Assembly (NCBI RefSeq): GCF_945952095.1
Contig: NZ_CAMFHL010000002.1
Coordinates: 1-64,000, forward strand
Direction: 5' to 3'
DNA: 64,000 nt
Origin: an uncultured Arsenicibacter sp.
Lineage (GTDB): Bacteria; Bacteroidota; Bacteroidia; Cytophagales; Spirosomataceae
In this document: piece by piece, positions 8,800-18,305 of the stretch
Layout of the letters: each line of letters begins with the position of its first letter
How positions within the stretch are numbered: the stretch's first letter is position 1
Notes under the pieces: generated by a model
The model's input: only the letters and a program-made list of their open reading frames with translations
Told to the model about the DNA's origin: nothing
Database searches by the model: none
Position numbers and translations under genes: made by a program

Positions 8800-9876
8800 A
8801 TGAACCCAAACCCCATTGCCATACAGCGGCTGCACAGCCAGCAACTGACAGCGTCCGTCCGGACATCCGCTTCTGATGTAGTACGCTGGATGGGAGCCAT
8901 GCAGGCGCAGGATTATGACATGGCTAAATGGGGCATCGGAGTTCGGCTACCCGGCAGCACCGAGGCACAGATTGAGGCCGCGCTCAACCGGGGCGACATT
9001 GTCCGGACACACATCCTGCGGCCCACCTGGCATTTTGTCGCGGCCGACGATATTTACTGGATGCTCGACCTGACGGCGCCGCATGTCAAACGGGCGCTGG
9101 CCGGGTACCTGCGCAGGCAGGAACTGGATGAACCCGTTTTACAAAAAAGCGGCAGCATCATTGAGCACGCCCTTGACGGGCAACAGTACCTGACGCGCGA
9201 AGAAATCAGGACGCTGCTGCAACAGGCGGGTGTTCCGACCAACGATCTCCGGTCGGCAAACATCATGTTCTGGGCTGAGCTGAACGGGCTGGTCTGCAAC
9301 GGGCCGCGCCGTGGTAAAGTCCAGACATACGGGCTGTTGCGGGAGCGCGTACCGGTAGTGAAGCGGCTGGACCGTGACGAAGCCCTCGGCGAACTGGCGA
9401 CGCGGTATTTTACCAGCCACGGACCGGCTTCGCTCCGTGATTTCGTGTGGTGGTCAGGGCTGGGCGTGACCGATGCCCGCAAAGCCATACAGCTGGCAGG
9501 AGCCGCCCTGGCGTCACGGACTATCGGGGATATCGTTTACTGGATGAGTCCCGAAAGCCTTGATAAACAGTCATTAGCCGGGCAGCTTATTCATTTTCTG
9601 CCCGCCTTTGACGAGTTCATGGTCAGCTACACCGACCGTTCGGCGTCCATAGACCTGAACCATGCCAGACAGGCAATGACCGGCAACGGCATTTTCTGGC
9701 CAATCATCGTCCTTGACGGCCAGGTAATTGGTGTCTGGAAGCGGGCGGTTAAGCCTAAGCATGTTCAACTGGAGCATTCATTTTTTACTGCACAATCAGA
9801 AGACCTGATTCGTCATATTCAGGAGCATAGTACGCCTTACAGTGCATACTGGCAGTTGCCGGTCCGGTTTAAATAA
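8800..9876 (+). CDS. Winged-helix DNA-binding domain protein (HTH_42, PF06224)
   Basis: 358 residues. The opening, with MGAMQAQDYDMAKWGIGVRL, DIVRTHILRPTWHFV and WMLDLTAP, is typical of the HTH_42 family. Later parts (SLRDFVWWSGLGVTDARKA, LLPAFDEF-like HFLPAFDEFMVSYTDR) also fit. The family includes AlkX/YcaQ, a glycosylase that unhooks DNA crosslinks; most other members are uncharacterised. No signal peptide. The gene sits alone, with a related palindrome on each side. A DNA-repair role is possible but not shown here. Confidence 0.85.
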   Translation: MNPNPIAIQRLHSQQLTASVRTSASDVVRWMGAMQAQDYDMAKWGIGVRLPGSTEAQIEAALNRGDIVRTHILRPTWHFVAADDIYWMLDLTAPHVKRALAGYLRRQELDEPVLQKSGSIIEHALDGQQYLTREEIRTLLQQAGVPTNDLRSANIMFWAELNGLVCNGPRRGKVQTYGLLRERVPVVKRLDRDEALGELATRYFTSHGPASLRDFVWWSGLGVTDARKAIQLAGAALASRTIGDIVYWMSPESLDKQSLAGQLIHFLPAFDEFMVSYTDRSASIDLNHARQAMTGNGIFWPIIVLDGQVIGVWKRAVKPKHVQLEHSFFTAQSEDLIRHIQEHSTPYSAYWQLPVRFK

Positions 9877-9881
9877 CAGAC

Positions 9882-9928
9882 GGCTTTAACCTTCCAGGAA
9901 GTTAAAAACTTCCTGGAAGGTTAAAGCC
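9882..9928. repeat. Perfect 22-bp palindrome with a 3-base loop (CTTCC/GGAAG family)
   Basis: Bases 9882-9903 are exactly complementary to 9907-9928, with AAA between. The arm contains AACCTTCCAGGAAGTT. It follows the HTH_42 stop by five bases and resembles the palindrome at 8752-8784. It may end transcription, but has no T-run. Confidence 0.75.
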
Positions 9929-10000
9929 TGAAACTAATTTTAAGATAACATCCTATAATCTTCGGGGAAAATAGCATACGTGATAGGGGTTTATTACCAT

Positions 10001-10008
10001 TAATTTTG
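10001..10008 (+). promoter_or_regulatory. -7 box TAATTTTG upstream of GH127
   Basis: An exact TAnnTTTG match 23 bases before the GH127 ATG, in an AT-rich stretch after the palindrome. I see no TTTG at the usual -33 distance. Confidence 0.4.
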
Positions 10009-10031
10009 GGTTTTATGCTATTTGTATTCCC

Positions 10032-12071
10032 ATGTCTTTCGGATCCCGTATTTTTCGTTTCCTGGCACAAGGGTGCGTTTCAGCGCTGGTAGTGCTGCCG
10101 GCCGGTGCACAGACCAAAGCGCTGGTTGATGCATCACAGAGTAAATATGTCCGGCTGCGGGGCGTTGATATGCAGCAGGTTAGCTGGACAACCGGCTTCT
10201 GGGCCGATCGTTTCCGCGTATGCCGCGACTCGATGGTGCCGCAACTCTGGAATACCTACACCAGCCCGACAATCAGCCATTCGTTCCGGAATTTTGAGAT
10301 AGCCGCCGGTCTGGAAAGCGGTAACTTTAAGGGCCCTTCGTTCCACGACGGCGATTTCTACAAAACCCTGGAGTCGATGGCGGGTATGTATGCGCTCACC
10401 AAAGACCCGAACATTGAGAAAGAAATGGATCGGGCCATTGCCGTAATCGGTAAGGCGCAGGCCCCGGATGGATATATCTACACCAAAGCCATTATTCAGC
10501 AAAAGAAAACGGGAGACAAGAAGATGTTCGATGATAAGCTCAGCTTTGAGGCGTATAACTTCGGACACCTGATGACGGCTGCCTGCGTCCATTACCGGGC
10601 AACCGGAAAAACGACCCTGCTCGACATTGCCCGCAAGGCCACCGATTTCCTGATTAGTTTTTACAACACGGCGTCGCCGGAGCAGGCGCGGAATGCCATC
10701 TGCCCGTCGCACTACATGGGGATTACCGAAATGTACCGGACCACCCGCGACCCGAAATATCTTGCGTTGGCGCAGAAGCTGATTGACATCCGGGGCCTGA
10801 CCGACGGCACTGACGATAACTCCGACCGCGTTCCGTTCCGGCAGATGAAAAAGGTGATCGGCCACGCCGTACGGGCCAACTACCTGTTTGCGGGGGCGGC
10901 CGATGTCTTTGCCGAAACGGGCGACAGCACGTTGTTGTCCACCCTCGACCTGATGTGGGACGACGTTGTGAACCGCAAAATGTACGTAACCGGCGGATGT
11001 GGTGCCCTGTACGATGGGGTGTCGCCGGAGGGCACGTCGTATAAGCCCGATACGGTGCAGAAAGTGCATCAGGCCTACGGCAAGGCCTATCAGCTGCCGA
11101 ACCATTCGGCCCATAACGAAACCTGCGCCAACATCGGCAGCCTGCTCTGGAACTACCGCATGCTCCAGATTACGGGACAGGCCCGCTACGCCGATGTGAT
11201 GGAACTGGCCTTGTACAACAGCATTTTATCGGGCGTCAGTCTGGACGGAACCCGTTATTTCTATACCAATCCGCTGAGCGCTTCCGACAATTATCCGTAT
11301 ACTCTGCGCTGGATGGGCGGGCGTCAGCCCTACATCCGGCTCTCGAACTGTTGCCCGCCGAATACCGTGCGGACCATTGCCGAGGTAAGCAATTACGCGT
11401 ACAGCCTGTCCGACCAGGGCGTCTGGCTGAATCTCTACGGAGCCAATACACTGAATACGACGCTGGCCAACGGCGAATCGCTGAGCCTGCGGCAGGAAAC
11501 CAATTACCCGTGGGATGGACAAATCACGATACGGATTGATAAGGTTCCGGCCGGTCAGTTCGGCGTATTTGTCCGGATTCCGGGATGGTGCAGGGGCGCG
11601 GCGGTCAAAGTCAATGGTATAGCGGTGGCTGGTGCGATAAAAGCAGGCGAATATTTTGCCATCCGCCGGAGCTGGAAAGCAGGCGACCGGATAGACCTGG
11701 ACCTGCCGATGCCGGTGGCCCTGCTCGAATCGAATCCGCTTGTGGAAGAAACCCGCAATCAGGTAGCGGTAAAGCGTGGCCCTGTGGTCTACTGCCTCGA
11801 ATCGGTCGATAATCCGGCGGTAAAAGTCCGTGATCTGGCTTTATCGCTGAAATCCGGATTAAAACCGCAGCCAATGACGATCAATCAAACACCGCTGATG
11901 GCCTTAACGGGCACTGCTGCCGTATTGACTAAAACGGACTGGAGTAACCAATTGTACCGTGAAGTAGCTGCCGGTGCACCTGCCCAAACGCAGGTTCGCC
12001 TGATCCCGTACTTTGCGTGGGCGAACCGTGGTAAATCGGAAATGGAAGTCTGGATTCCGCTCGTACGCTGA
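10032..12071 (+). CDS. GH127 family glycosidase (beta-L-arabinofuranosidase-like, PF07944)
   Basis: 679 residues with a signal peptide ending near PAGAQ. GH127 enzymes use a zinc-bound Cys as nucleophile. The motif HNETCANIGSLLWNYRM holds the acid/base Glu (about 363) and one zinc Cys. SNCCPPNT, near Cys440 and Cys441, holds the nucleophile and the other zinc Cys. The barrel is followed by a beta-rich C-terminal domain (VFVRIPGWCRG, VAVKRGPVVYCLE). Known members release L-arabinofuranose, and some GH127 act on other sugars in pectin side chains. The aldolase gene 26 bp downstream is probably in the same operon. Confidence 0.93.
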   Translation: MSFGSRIFRFLAQGCVSALVVLPAGAQTKALVDASQSKYVRLRGVDMQQVSWTTGFWADRFRVCRDSMVPQLWNTYTSPTISHSFRNFEIAAGLESGNFKGPSFHDGDFYKTLESMAGMYALTKDPNIEKEMDRAIAVIGKAQAPDGYIYTKAIIQQKKTGDKKMFDDKLSFEAYNFGHLMTAACVHYRATGKTTLLDIARKATDFLISFYNTASPEQARNAICPSHYMGITEMYRTTRDPKYLALAQKLIDIRGLTDGTDDNSDRVPFRQMKKVIGHAVRANYLFAGAADVFAETGDSTLLSTLDLMWDDVVNRKMYVTGGCGALYDGVSPEGTSYKPDTVQKVHQAYGKAYQLPNHSAHNETCANIGSLLWNYRMLQITGQARYADVMELALYNSILSGVSLDGTRYFYTNPLSASDNYPYTLRWMGGRQPYIRLSNCCPPNTVRTIAEVSNYAYSLSDQGVWLNLYGANTLNTTLANGESLSLRQETNYPWDGQITIRIDKVPAGQFGVFVRIPGWCRGAAVKVNGIAVAGAIKAGEYFAIRRSWKAGDRIDLDLPMPVALLESNPLVEETRNQVAVKRGPVVYCLESVDNPAVKVRDLALSLKSGLKPQPMTINQTPLMALTGTAAVLTKTDWSNQLYREVAAGAPAQTQVRLIPYFAWANRGKSEMEVWIPLVR

Positions 12072-12097
12072 TCGCTCCGGCCTAACCAAGAACTGTT

Positions 12098-13027
12098 ATG
12101 AATGCAACGAAAGGATTTATTCCGGTAATGCTTACACCCTTCCACGAGGACGGGGCCATCGACTATAAGGCGCTGACCGCCCTGACCGAATTCTATCTGG
12201 AGTCGGGCTCGGCCGGCTTGTTTGCCAATTGTTTGTCGAGTGAGATGTTCGAACTGACCGAAGCGGAGCGGCTGCAGATCATCCGGCATGTGTTGTCGGT
12301 GTCGGGCGGGCAGGTACCGGTGGTGGCCACGGGAACCTTTGGCGGCCCCATTGCCCAACAGGCTGAATTTGTCCGCAAAGTGGCTGATCTGGGTGTCGAT
12401 GCCGTGATCCTGATAACGGGCTTACTGGCCGCGCAGCAGGATACGGATGCCGTTTTTGAAGACAACGTTTTTCAGTTACTCGATCAGACCGGGGATGTGC
12501 CGGTTGGCTTCTATGAATGTCCCGTACCGTATAAACGCCTGATTACCCCGCGTCAGCTGGGTCAGTTTGTGGATACAGGACGGGTGATTTACCACAAGGA
12601 TACCTGTCTGGATATCAGCCTGATCCGCGAGAAACTGGCGCTGGCGAAGAATCCGGCGTTCGGGTTGTATGATGCCTATATGGTGCATGCCGTGGAGTCG
12701 CTGAAAGCAGGGGCCGCCGGTTTATCGTGCATTCAGGGCAATTTCTTTCCGGAGCTGATTGTGTGGCTATGCGAACATTACGATCAGGAAGGGCTGAGCG
12801 GGGAAGTGGCCCGTGTGCAGCAGTTTATGATCGACAGCATGGACGCGATTCACGACGTATATCCGACCGTATCAAAGTATTTCCTGCAACAGCGCGGTTT
12901 TGCGCTATCGACCTATACCCGCCGCGACGTGGGTACGTTTACGCCTGCGGTTCAGGCCCGTGTCGATCAGCTGCTGCTTGATTTCAACGCCCTGAAGGAA
13001 AGCATTCAGCTGGAACTGGCTATTTAA
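12098..13027 (+). CDS. Dihydrodipicolinate synthase (DapA/NanA) family aldolase
   Basis: 309 residues, a TIM-barrel class I aldolase or dehydratase of the DHDPS superfamily. The Schiff-base Lys is Lys167 in IYHKDTC, and the partner Tyr is Tyr139 in FYECPVPY. The N-terminus GFIPVMLTPFHEDGAIDY is standard. The pyruvate-binding loop usually reads GTTGE; here it is FANCLSSEMFEL, which argues against true DapA. In this setting a 2-keto-3-deoxy sugar acid aldolase or dehydratase is more likely (inference). Its last eight bases overlap the convergent AraC gene. Confidence 0.88.
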   Translation: MNATKGFIPVMLTPFHEDGAIDYKALTALTEFYLESGSAGLFANCLSSEMFELTEAERLQIIRHVLSVSGGQVPVVATGTFGGPIAQQAEFVRKVADLGVDAVILITGLLAAQQDTDAVFEDNVFQLLDQTGDVPVGFYECPVPYKRLITPRQLGQFVDTGRVIYHKDTCLDISLIREKLALAKNPAFGLYDAYMVHAVESLKAGAAGLSCIQGNFFPELIVWLCEHYDQEGLSGEVARVQQFMIDSMDAIHDVYPTVSKYFLQQRGFALSTYTRRDVGTFTPAVQARVDQLLLDFNALKESIQLELAI

Positions 13028-13898
13028 TTTTATTGAGGTATTTCCGTTTATACTCCAACGGGGTCAGACCGGTAACTTTTTTAAAGTGCCGGTAAAAGTT
13101 CGAGACGTTGTTAAACCCGCACTCGAAGCAAATGACCTCCGTTGGGGTTTTTGTTTCCACGAGCGCCCGGCACGCGTGGCTGATCCGGATTTCAATCAGA
13201 AAGTCATAATACGACTTGTTGGTCATGAGTTTGAAATACCGGCAGAACGAGGTGACACTCAGGTTGCTGATCGACGAAATTTCTTCGAGCGTAATGTCTT
13301 TTTTGTAGTTCGACAGTGTGTAGTTGCACACCTTGTTGAGCCGGATAGTATCGGCTTCGTTGGATTGGTAAAAAACGTGCTGTCCCGTAACGATCGTGCT
13401 GTAGTCATCGGTTTCGGCCAGCGTTTTCAGGATCGATAGCAGCAGAATGATGCGGTCGAGGTTGGTTGCCGTGAGGGAGGCGCTCATGAGTGCGGCCAGT
13501 TTGTCCCGTGTTTCACCGGTAATGACCATACCGCTTTTGGCCTTCTCAAATAATTTCGGAATCAGGTAGGCTTCGGGTAGTTTCAGCAGGTCCTCGCCCA
13601 GATAGTTGGGCAGAAACTGAATCACAATAACCTCCACATTCAGGTCCGGATTCCCCTGAAAATACGCATCGGCACTTCGCCAGGTATGCGGCAGATTCTC
13701 GCCGACCAGCACAATTTCCCCGTGTGAAAAGTTGCTGATCTTATCACCGATAAACCGGACGCCTTCTCCCTTCAGAATGTAATGCAGCTCCAGCTCGGGG
13801 TGGTAATGCCAGATGTTTTTAAAGTGCGGCAACGCATCGTGTCGCACCGTAAATGAGCTTTCATGCTTAACGGTTAATTTACGGAATAAGGGCTTCAT
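13020..13898 (-). CDS. AraC family transcriptional regulator with cupin sensor domain
   Basis: 292 residues. The N-terminal cupin (HYHPELELHYILKGEGVRFIGD, GEIVLVGENLPHTW) probably binds a sugar. The C-terminal double helix-turn-helix (ITLEEISSISNLSVTSFCRYFK; then CFECGFNNVSNFYRHFKKVTGLTPLEYKRKY) is a standard AraC domain from about residue 195. It points away from the DUF3826-SusC-SusD operon and converges on the aldolase gene. Control of the neighbouring sugar genes is likely, by analogy. Confidence 0.92.
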   Translation of the reverse strand: MKPLFRKLTVKHESSFTVRHDALPHFKNIWHYHPELELHYILKGEGVRFIGDKISNFSHGEIVLVGENLPHTWRSADAYFQGNPDLNVEVIVIQFLPNYLGEDLLKLPEAYLIPKLFEKAKSGMVITGETRDKLAALMSASLTATNLDRIILLLSILKTLAETDDYSTIVTGQHVFYQSNEADTIRLNKVCNYTLSNYKKDITLEEISSISNLSVTSFCRYFKLMTNKSYYDFLIEIRISHACRALVETKTPTEVICFECGFNNVSNFYRHFKKVTGLTPLEYKRKYLNKIK

Positions 13899-14269
13899 AC
13901 TGGCTTAGGGGTAAAAGACAGACTCGATTCTAGTATCTTGTACAAGTGTGTAAAATCAATTCCGGCTGTCAAAATTCATACATTTTACCTGAAATATACT
14001 CACTTTTAATGCGGATTTACAGTGGCAATAAAGAGAAGATATCGACAAGTTGTTGATTTTCAGCAAGTATTGTCAGTGTCTTGCGGGTCTGGACTATTCT
14101 GATTACCCGAAGACATTAAATATGAATCTAAAGGCCCGGAGTAGTACAAATATAATAATCTAAATGACGGCTATGGTAATTTCCTATAATAAATTGATAA
14201 AAACTTGTATTAATCTCGGTTGTAATAAGTTGAAATTTGTACTGTATTGTAGAAAAATAGTGTTTAACG
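13899..14269. promoter_or_regulatory. AT-rich divergent control region between AraC and DUF3826 genes
   Basis: 371 bp without a gene between divergent starts. CTTGTACAAG (13937-13946) is a perfect 10-bp palindrome 38 bp upstream of the AraC start, a candidate operator. The half nearer DUF3826 is very AT-rich and should hold the promoter of the SusC/D operon. No exact TAnnTTTG box is seen; GAAATTTG at 14232-14239 comes closest. Confidence 0.35.
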
Positions 14270-14944
14270 GTGAAGAAATCCTGTCTGTTGCTTATTTTTT
14301 GCCTGTTGGCCCTTACCGTTTCGGCTCAGACAACCGATGCTGAGAAGGAAGCGGCCTACGCAAAAGTGCTTGATTCCCGCTCGAATAAAATTGTCGCCAC
14401 CTTAGGAATCGGTGATTCTGCTACGTACAAGGCAGTTAAACAAGTCATCGTCGGTCAGTACCGTGCGCTGAACACCCTGCATGATGCACACAAAGCCGCG
14501 CAGAAAAACGTAAAGGAAGCGTATGCATCAGACAAAGAGCAACTGGACAGTAACCTGAAGCGGCTGGACGAAACGCTGGATCAGCAGTTGAGCCGGCAGC
14601 ACAGCAGCTACCTCACCCAACTTAGTGCGCGTTTATCGCCGGCTCAGATTGAGCAGGTCAAAGACGGAATGACCTACGGCGTATTGCCCCTCACCTATAA
14701 GGGCTATCAGGACATGCTGCCGGACCTGACCGACGCACAGAAAAGCCATATTCTGGCTTTATTAATCGAAGCCCGCGAGTATGCCATGGACGCCGGATCG
14801 TCGGATAAAAAGCATGCCTGGTTCGGGAAGTATAAAGGTAAGATCAATAACTACCTCTCGGCCGCCGGTATCGACATGAAAAAGGCCGGTCAGGAGTGGG
14901 AAGCCCGCATCAAAGCCGCCGAAACGGCAACGAAACACGACTAA
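14270..14944 (+). CDS. DUF3826 domain exported protein
   Basis: 224 residues from a GTG start (GTG AAG AAA). The signal peptide ends at TVSAQ. The rest is alpha-helical and charged, with YAKVLDSRSNKIVATLGI and YGVLPLTYKGYQDMLPDLT, which match DUF3826 (PF12875). Such proteins are found in Bacteroidota glycan loci, often those for pectin or arabinose polymers; no activity is known to me. It lies 72 bp ahead of the SusC gene, so it is likely the first gene of that operon. Confidence 0.8.
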   Translation: MKKSCLLLIFCLLALTVSAQTTDAEKEAAYAKVLDSRSNKIVATLGIGDSATYKAVKQVIVGQYRALNTLHDAHKAAQKNVKEAYASDKEQLDSNLKRLDETLDQQLSRQHSSYLTQLSARLSPAQIEQVKDGMTYGVLPLTYKGYQDMLPDLTDAQKSHILALLIEAREYAMDAGSSDKKHAWFGKYKGKINNYLSAAGIDMKKAGQEWEARIKAAETATKHD

Positions 14945-14982
14945 CAGGCCCGCCAGCCTTTCTAATAGTATCAACCAACCTT

Positions 14983-14999
14983 GTTTCCCGCCGGGAAAC
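14983..14999 (+). promoter_or_regulatory. Small hairpin before the SusC gene
   Basis: GTTTCCC, GCC, GGGAAAC: a perfect 7-bp stem between the DUF3826 stop and the SusC ATG. It could adjust expression between the two genes. It has no T-run. Confidence 0.3.
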
Positions 15000-15016
15000 A
15001 CAAACTGCCGACAACT

Positions 15017-18000
15017 ATGAAGTTTTCTTTACCTGCTCATGTAGGCTCAGTCATGAGAGCCCGGATGGCCTGCACATCGCTCGTACTATCCCTGTTTGTG
15101 GTGGGCGGAGCGTATGCAGAGAAAAAGGAACAGCCTGCGGCTTCCCTGCGGGTGAAATCCCGGACAAGCGCAGCCGCTGTTTCGATAACGGGTACCATCA
15201 GGGATGCACAGGGTGTACCCGTACCGGGAGCCAATATCCTCGTGAAAGGTACGAAGTCCGGTACGGTAACCGACGCAAAAGGGACTTTCAAACTGGACGT
15301 GCCGACGGGTAACGAAATTCTGGTCATCAGCTCGGTAGGGTTTAAAACCAAAGAGGTTCCGCTCGCCGGTCAGTCGGTACTGACCGTACAGCTGGACGAT
15401 GACGTAGCATCGATCAACGAAGTTGTCGTGGTTGGCTATGGTACTCAGAAAAAAATCAGCCTGACCGGTGCCGTGGCAACGGTTGATATGAAAAATATTC
15501 AGGACCTGCCGGTCGGTAGCTTGTCGGCCGCGCTGGTGTCGCAGCTGCCGGGCGTCGGGGTGTCGGGCGGAACAAGCCGTCCGGGTGATAATGCCCAGAT
15601 TACGGTCCGTAACCCGATCATTCTGTCGAAAGACGGCGGTACGCTGCGGCCGTTGTACGTAATCGACAACGTTGTCCGGACGGAAGAAGACTTTAACCTC
15701 CTCGACGTGTCGGAAGTTGAAGCCATCTCGGTATTGAAAGATGCGGCGGCAGCCATTTACGGAGCACGGTCTAACCAGGGCGTGGTTGTCGTGCAGACGA
15801 AGCGCGGTAAGGTAGGGGCGCCGAAAATCAGCTACAGCGCCTCATACGGTACATCGGATGCGGCCATGCTGCCGAAAATGATGAACGGCTACCAGCTGGC
15901 CACCTATACAAACGATTACAACTTTGCCGGTGGTAAAACGCCTACGGATGCGTCGATCTACACGCAGGACGAGCTGGATTACTTTAAAGCGAACAATACC
16001 GACTGGCTGAAAATGGCGTGGAAACCATCGTCTGTAACACGGCACGCGCTGAACGTCAGCGGTGGTACGGAGCGGGCAACCTATTTTGCCGGCCTTTCCT
16101 ACAACAAGCAGGACGCTAACTTTGACAACATCGACGCCAATAAATGGACATTCCGCGCCAGCGCCGATGTGAAGGTGGCAAAAGGGCTGCGGGCCGGCAT
16201 GACCATTGCCGGCGACTTGTATAACAAGCAAATGTATTTTCTGAAGCAAGGCAGTGAGAGCCCGGAAAAGGATATGCAGAGTTTGCTGTACACGGCCCAG
16301 TTTAAACCCGCCTACGTTGATGGCCTGCCGGTACTGACAACCGCATCAACGGGTTCATCCAACGAAAACTTCCACTTCTTCGAGGTTCAGCGGTCAGGCA
16401 ACTACACGACAACCCGCAACACGGGTCTGAATGTGAACCTGAATCTGGATTACGAAATACCGTTTGTGAAAGGCTTACGGGCACGGTTGCTGTACAATAA
16501 GACAATGGACAACAGCTTCGGTAAGCAGTATGGTACTAAATACAATGTGTACCAGATGAACATGACCGGTACCAACAAGCACATTTATGGCGGCGGGGTG
16601 AAAAGCATCGTAACGCTGAACAACGGCGACCGTGTCCGGATTACCCCCTCTTATACCGATTCGTATCAGTTGAACGGCTACCTGAACTACGACCGTCAGT
16701 TCGGCCGGCATAACATCTCGGCCATTGCCTTCTTCGAGCAGTCAGAGACCTCATCGGACGGCACAGCGGCCATGATTGAAGGCATCATTGCCGGTGGTCT
16801 GGATAACATGGGATTCGGTACGGGCACGAACACGGTAAGTGAGACACAGTCGGAGGCAGGGACATTGTCTTATGCAGGGCGTGTTAACTACAACTATGCG
16901 AACAAATACCTGGTTGAGTTCTCAATCCGCCGCGATGCATCAACCAACTTTGCGCCGGATAAGCGCTGGGGCACCTTCCCGTCGCTGTCTGCCGGCTGGG
17001 TAATTTCAGAAGAACCGTTCTTCCGCAGCCGTGTCCGGTTTATTGACCTGTTGAAAATCCGGGCGTCGATCGGGATGCTGGGCGGTGATGCGACCCGCGC
17101 CTACAACTGGATATCAAGCTATTCGGTTGCCCAGACCGGTAAAGGGGCGGTATTCGGCGGTAACCTGGACCGCAGCATCGTATTCTCGACGAAGAACGCG
17201 ATGGCCAACCCGAATGCCCGCTGGGATGATAACACGAAGTACAACGTGGGTCTTGACGCCCAAATGCTGAATAACCGCCTGTCGGTAGGCCTGGATGCCT
17301 TCTACGATCACCGGTACAACATGCTGACCGCACTGACGTCGTCTGTACCACTGGTAATCGGCGCAACCCTGCCGTCCGAAAACTTTGCGTCGGTAGACGG
17401 ATTCGGGACAGAATTGTCGCTGGGCTGGAGCAACCGGATTACCAAAGACTGGTCGTACCGGATCAATGGCTTCCTGTCGTGGAGTGATAACAAGCAGCTG
17501 AAAGTCGATACCGATAAAGGATTGATCGGCACTTACCGTGATCCAAACGGAAACTCAACGGATCAGGGCTTTTTAGGCTACCGGTATGCCGGTATGCTGC
17601 GGACACAGGCTGACCTGGACGCGCTCCTGGCCAAATATCCGGGTTATACTATTGAAGGTACGGCTCCGAAACTGGGTATGCTCTACTACCATGATGTGCG
17701 CGGTCTGAAAGTAATCAACCCTGACGGATCAATTACCTACGGTGCACCGGACGGCAAGATTACCGAAGAAGATAAAGAGTGGCTGACGAAGAAGAAAGAC
17801 AACCACTATGGTATTGGTCTGAGCTTCTCAACGACCTACAAGCGCCTGAGTTTCTCATTCACGATGGGTGGTTCATTTGGCGGACAGGCTTCGGTTGAAA
17901 GCACTGCCCGGGGCTGGAACAACAGTGCTCAGGTAAACGCAATCACGAACCTGCCTGTTTTCCTGACGGATCACTGGACACCGGAAAACCCGAATGCACT

Positions 18001-18274
18001 GTATGGCAGCCCGTACTACCGTGGCCAGAACCAGCTGGATTCTGATTTCTGGTTCCGGAGTTCAACGCAGTTGTCTATCCGGAACGCGAACCTGTCGTAT
18101 GACCTTTCGCCGAATCTGATCAAGCGCCTTGGCCTGACCAATGCACGGATATTCCTCGTGGCTACGAATCCGCTGAACCTGTATAATCCATACGACTACA
18201 AAACGTATTCGGGCAGTTACGATGCATATCCTGTACTGCGGTCATTCTCAGCCGGTCTGAACATTGGTTTATAA
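15017..18274 (+). CDS. SusC/RagA family TonB-dependent outer-membrane transporter
   Basis: 1085 residues from ATG 15017; an upstream TTG at 14981 also keeps the frame open, but MKFSLPAH gives a proper signal peptide. Next come a carboxypeptidase-regulatory-like domain (about 48-125, ITGTIRDAQGVPVPGANILV), the SusC signature INEVVVVGYGTQKK, the plug with VEAISVLKDAAAAIYGARS, and a 22-strand barrel ending in Leu. There is no STN domain, so no link to an anti-sigma factor. It imports glycan pieces together with SusD, encoded 31 bp downstream. Confidence 0.95.
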   Translation: MKFSLPAHVGSVMRARMACTSLVLSLFVVGGAYAEKKEQPAASLRVKSRTSAAAVSITGTIRDAQGVPVPGANILVKGTKSGTVTDAKGTFKLDVPTGNEILVISSVGFKTKEVPLAGQSVLTVQLDDDVASINEVVVVGYGTQKKISLTGAVATVDMKNIQDLPVGSLSAALVSQLPGVGVSGGTSRPGDNAQITVRNPIILSKDGGTLRPLYVIDNVVRTEEDFNLLDVSEVEAISVLKDAAAAIYGARSNQGVVVVQTKRGKVGAPKISYSASYGTSDAAMLPKMMNGYQLATYTNDYNFAGGKTPTDASIYTQDELDYFKANNTDWLKMAWKPSSVTRHALNVSGGTERATYFAGLSYNKQDANFDNIDANKWTFRASADVKVAKGLRAGMTIAGDLYNKQMYFLKQGSESPEKDMQSLLYTAQFKPAYVDGLPVLTTASTGSSNENFHFFEVQRSGNYTTTRNTGLNVNLNLDYEIPFVKGLRARLLYNKTMDNSFGKQYGTKYNVYQMNMTGTNKHIYGGGVKSIVTLNNGDRVRITPSYTDSYQLNGYLNYDRQFGRHNISAIAFFEQSETSSDGTAAMIEGIIAGGLDNMGFGTGTNTVSETQSEAGTLSYAGRVNYNYANKYLVEFSIRRDASTNFAPDKRWGTFPSLSAGWVISEEPFFRSRVRFIDLLKIRASIGMLGGDATRAYNWISSYSVAQTGKGAVFGGNLDRSIVFSTKNAMANPNARWDDNTKYNVGLDAQMLNNRLSVGLDAFYDHRYNMLTALTSSVPLVIGATLPSENFASVDGFGTELSLGWSNRITKDWSYRINGFLSWSDNKQLKVDTDKGLIGTYRDPNGNSTDQGFLGYRYAGMLRTQADLDALLAKYPGYTIEGTAPKLGMLYYHDVRGLKVINPDGSITYGAPDGKITEEDKEWLTKKKDNHYGIGLSFSTTYKRLSFSFTMGGSFGGQASVESTARGWNNSAQVNAITNLPVFLTDHWTPENPNALYGSPYYRGQNQLDSDFWFRSSTQLSIRNANLSYDLSPNLIKRLGLTNARIFLVATNPLNLYNPYDYKTYSGSYDAYPVLRSFSAGLNIGL

Positions 18275-18305
18275 GATCACGTAAAACGTTATTAATTCAG
18301 AAACC

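Noticed and set aside
14981..15016. TTG start for the SusC gene, adding 12 residues
   Set aside because: The ATG at 15017 gives a proper signal peptide; the extra residues (MFPAGKHKLPTT) do not fit one.
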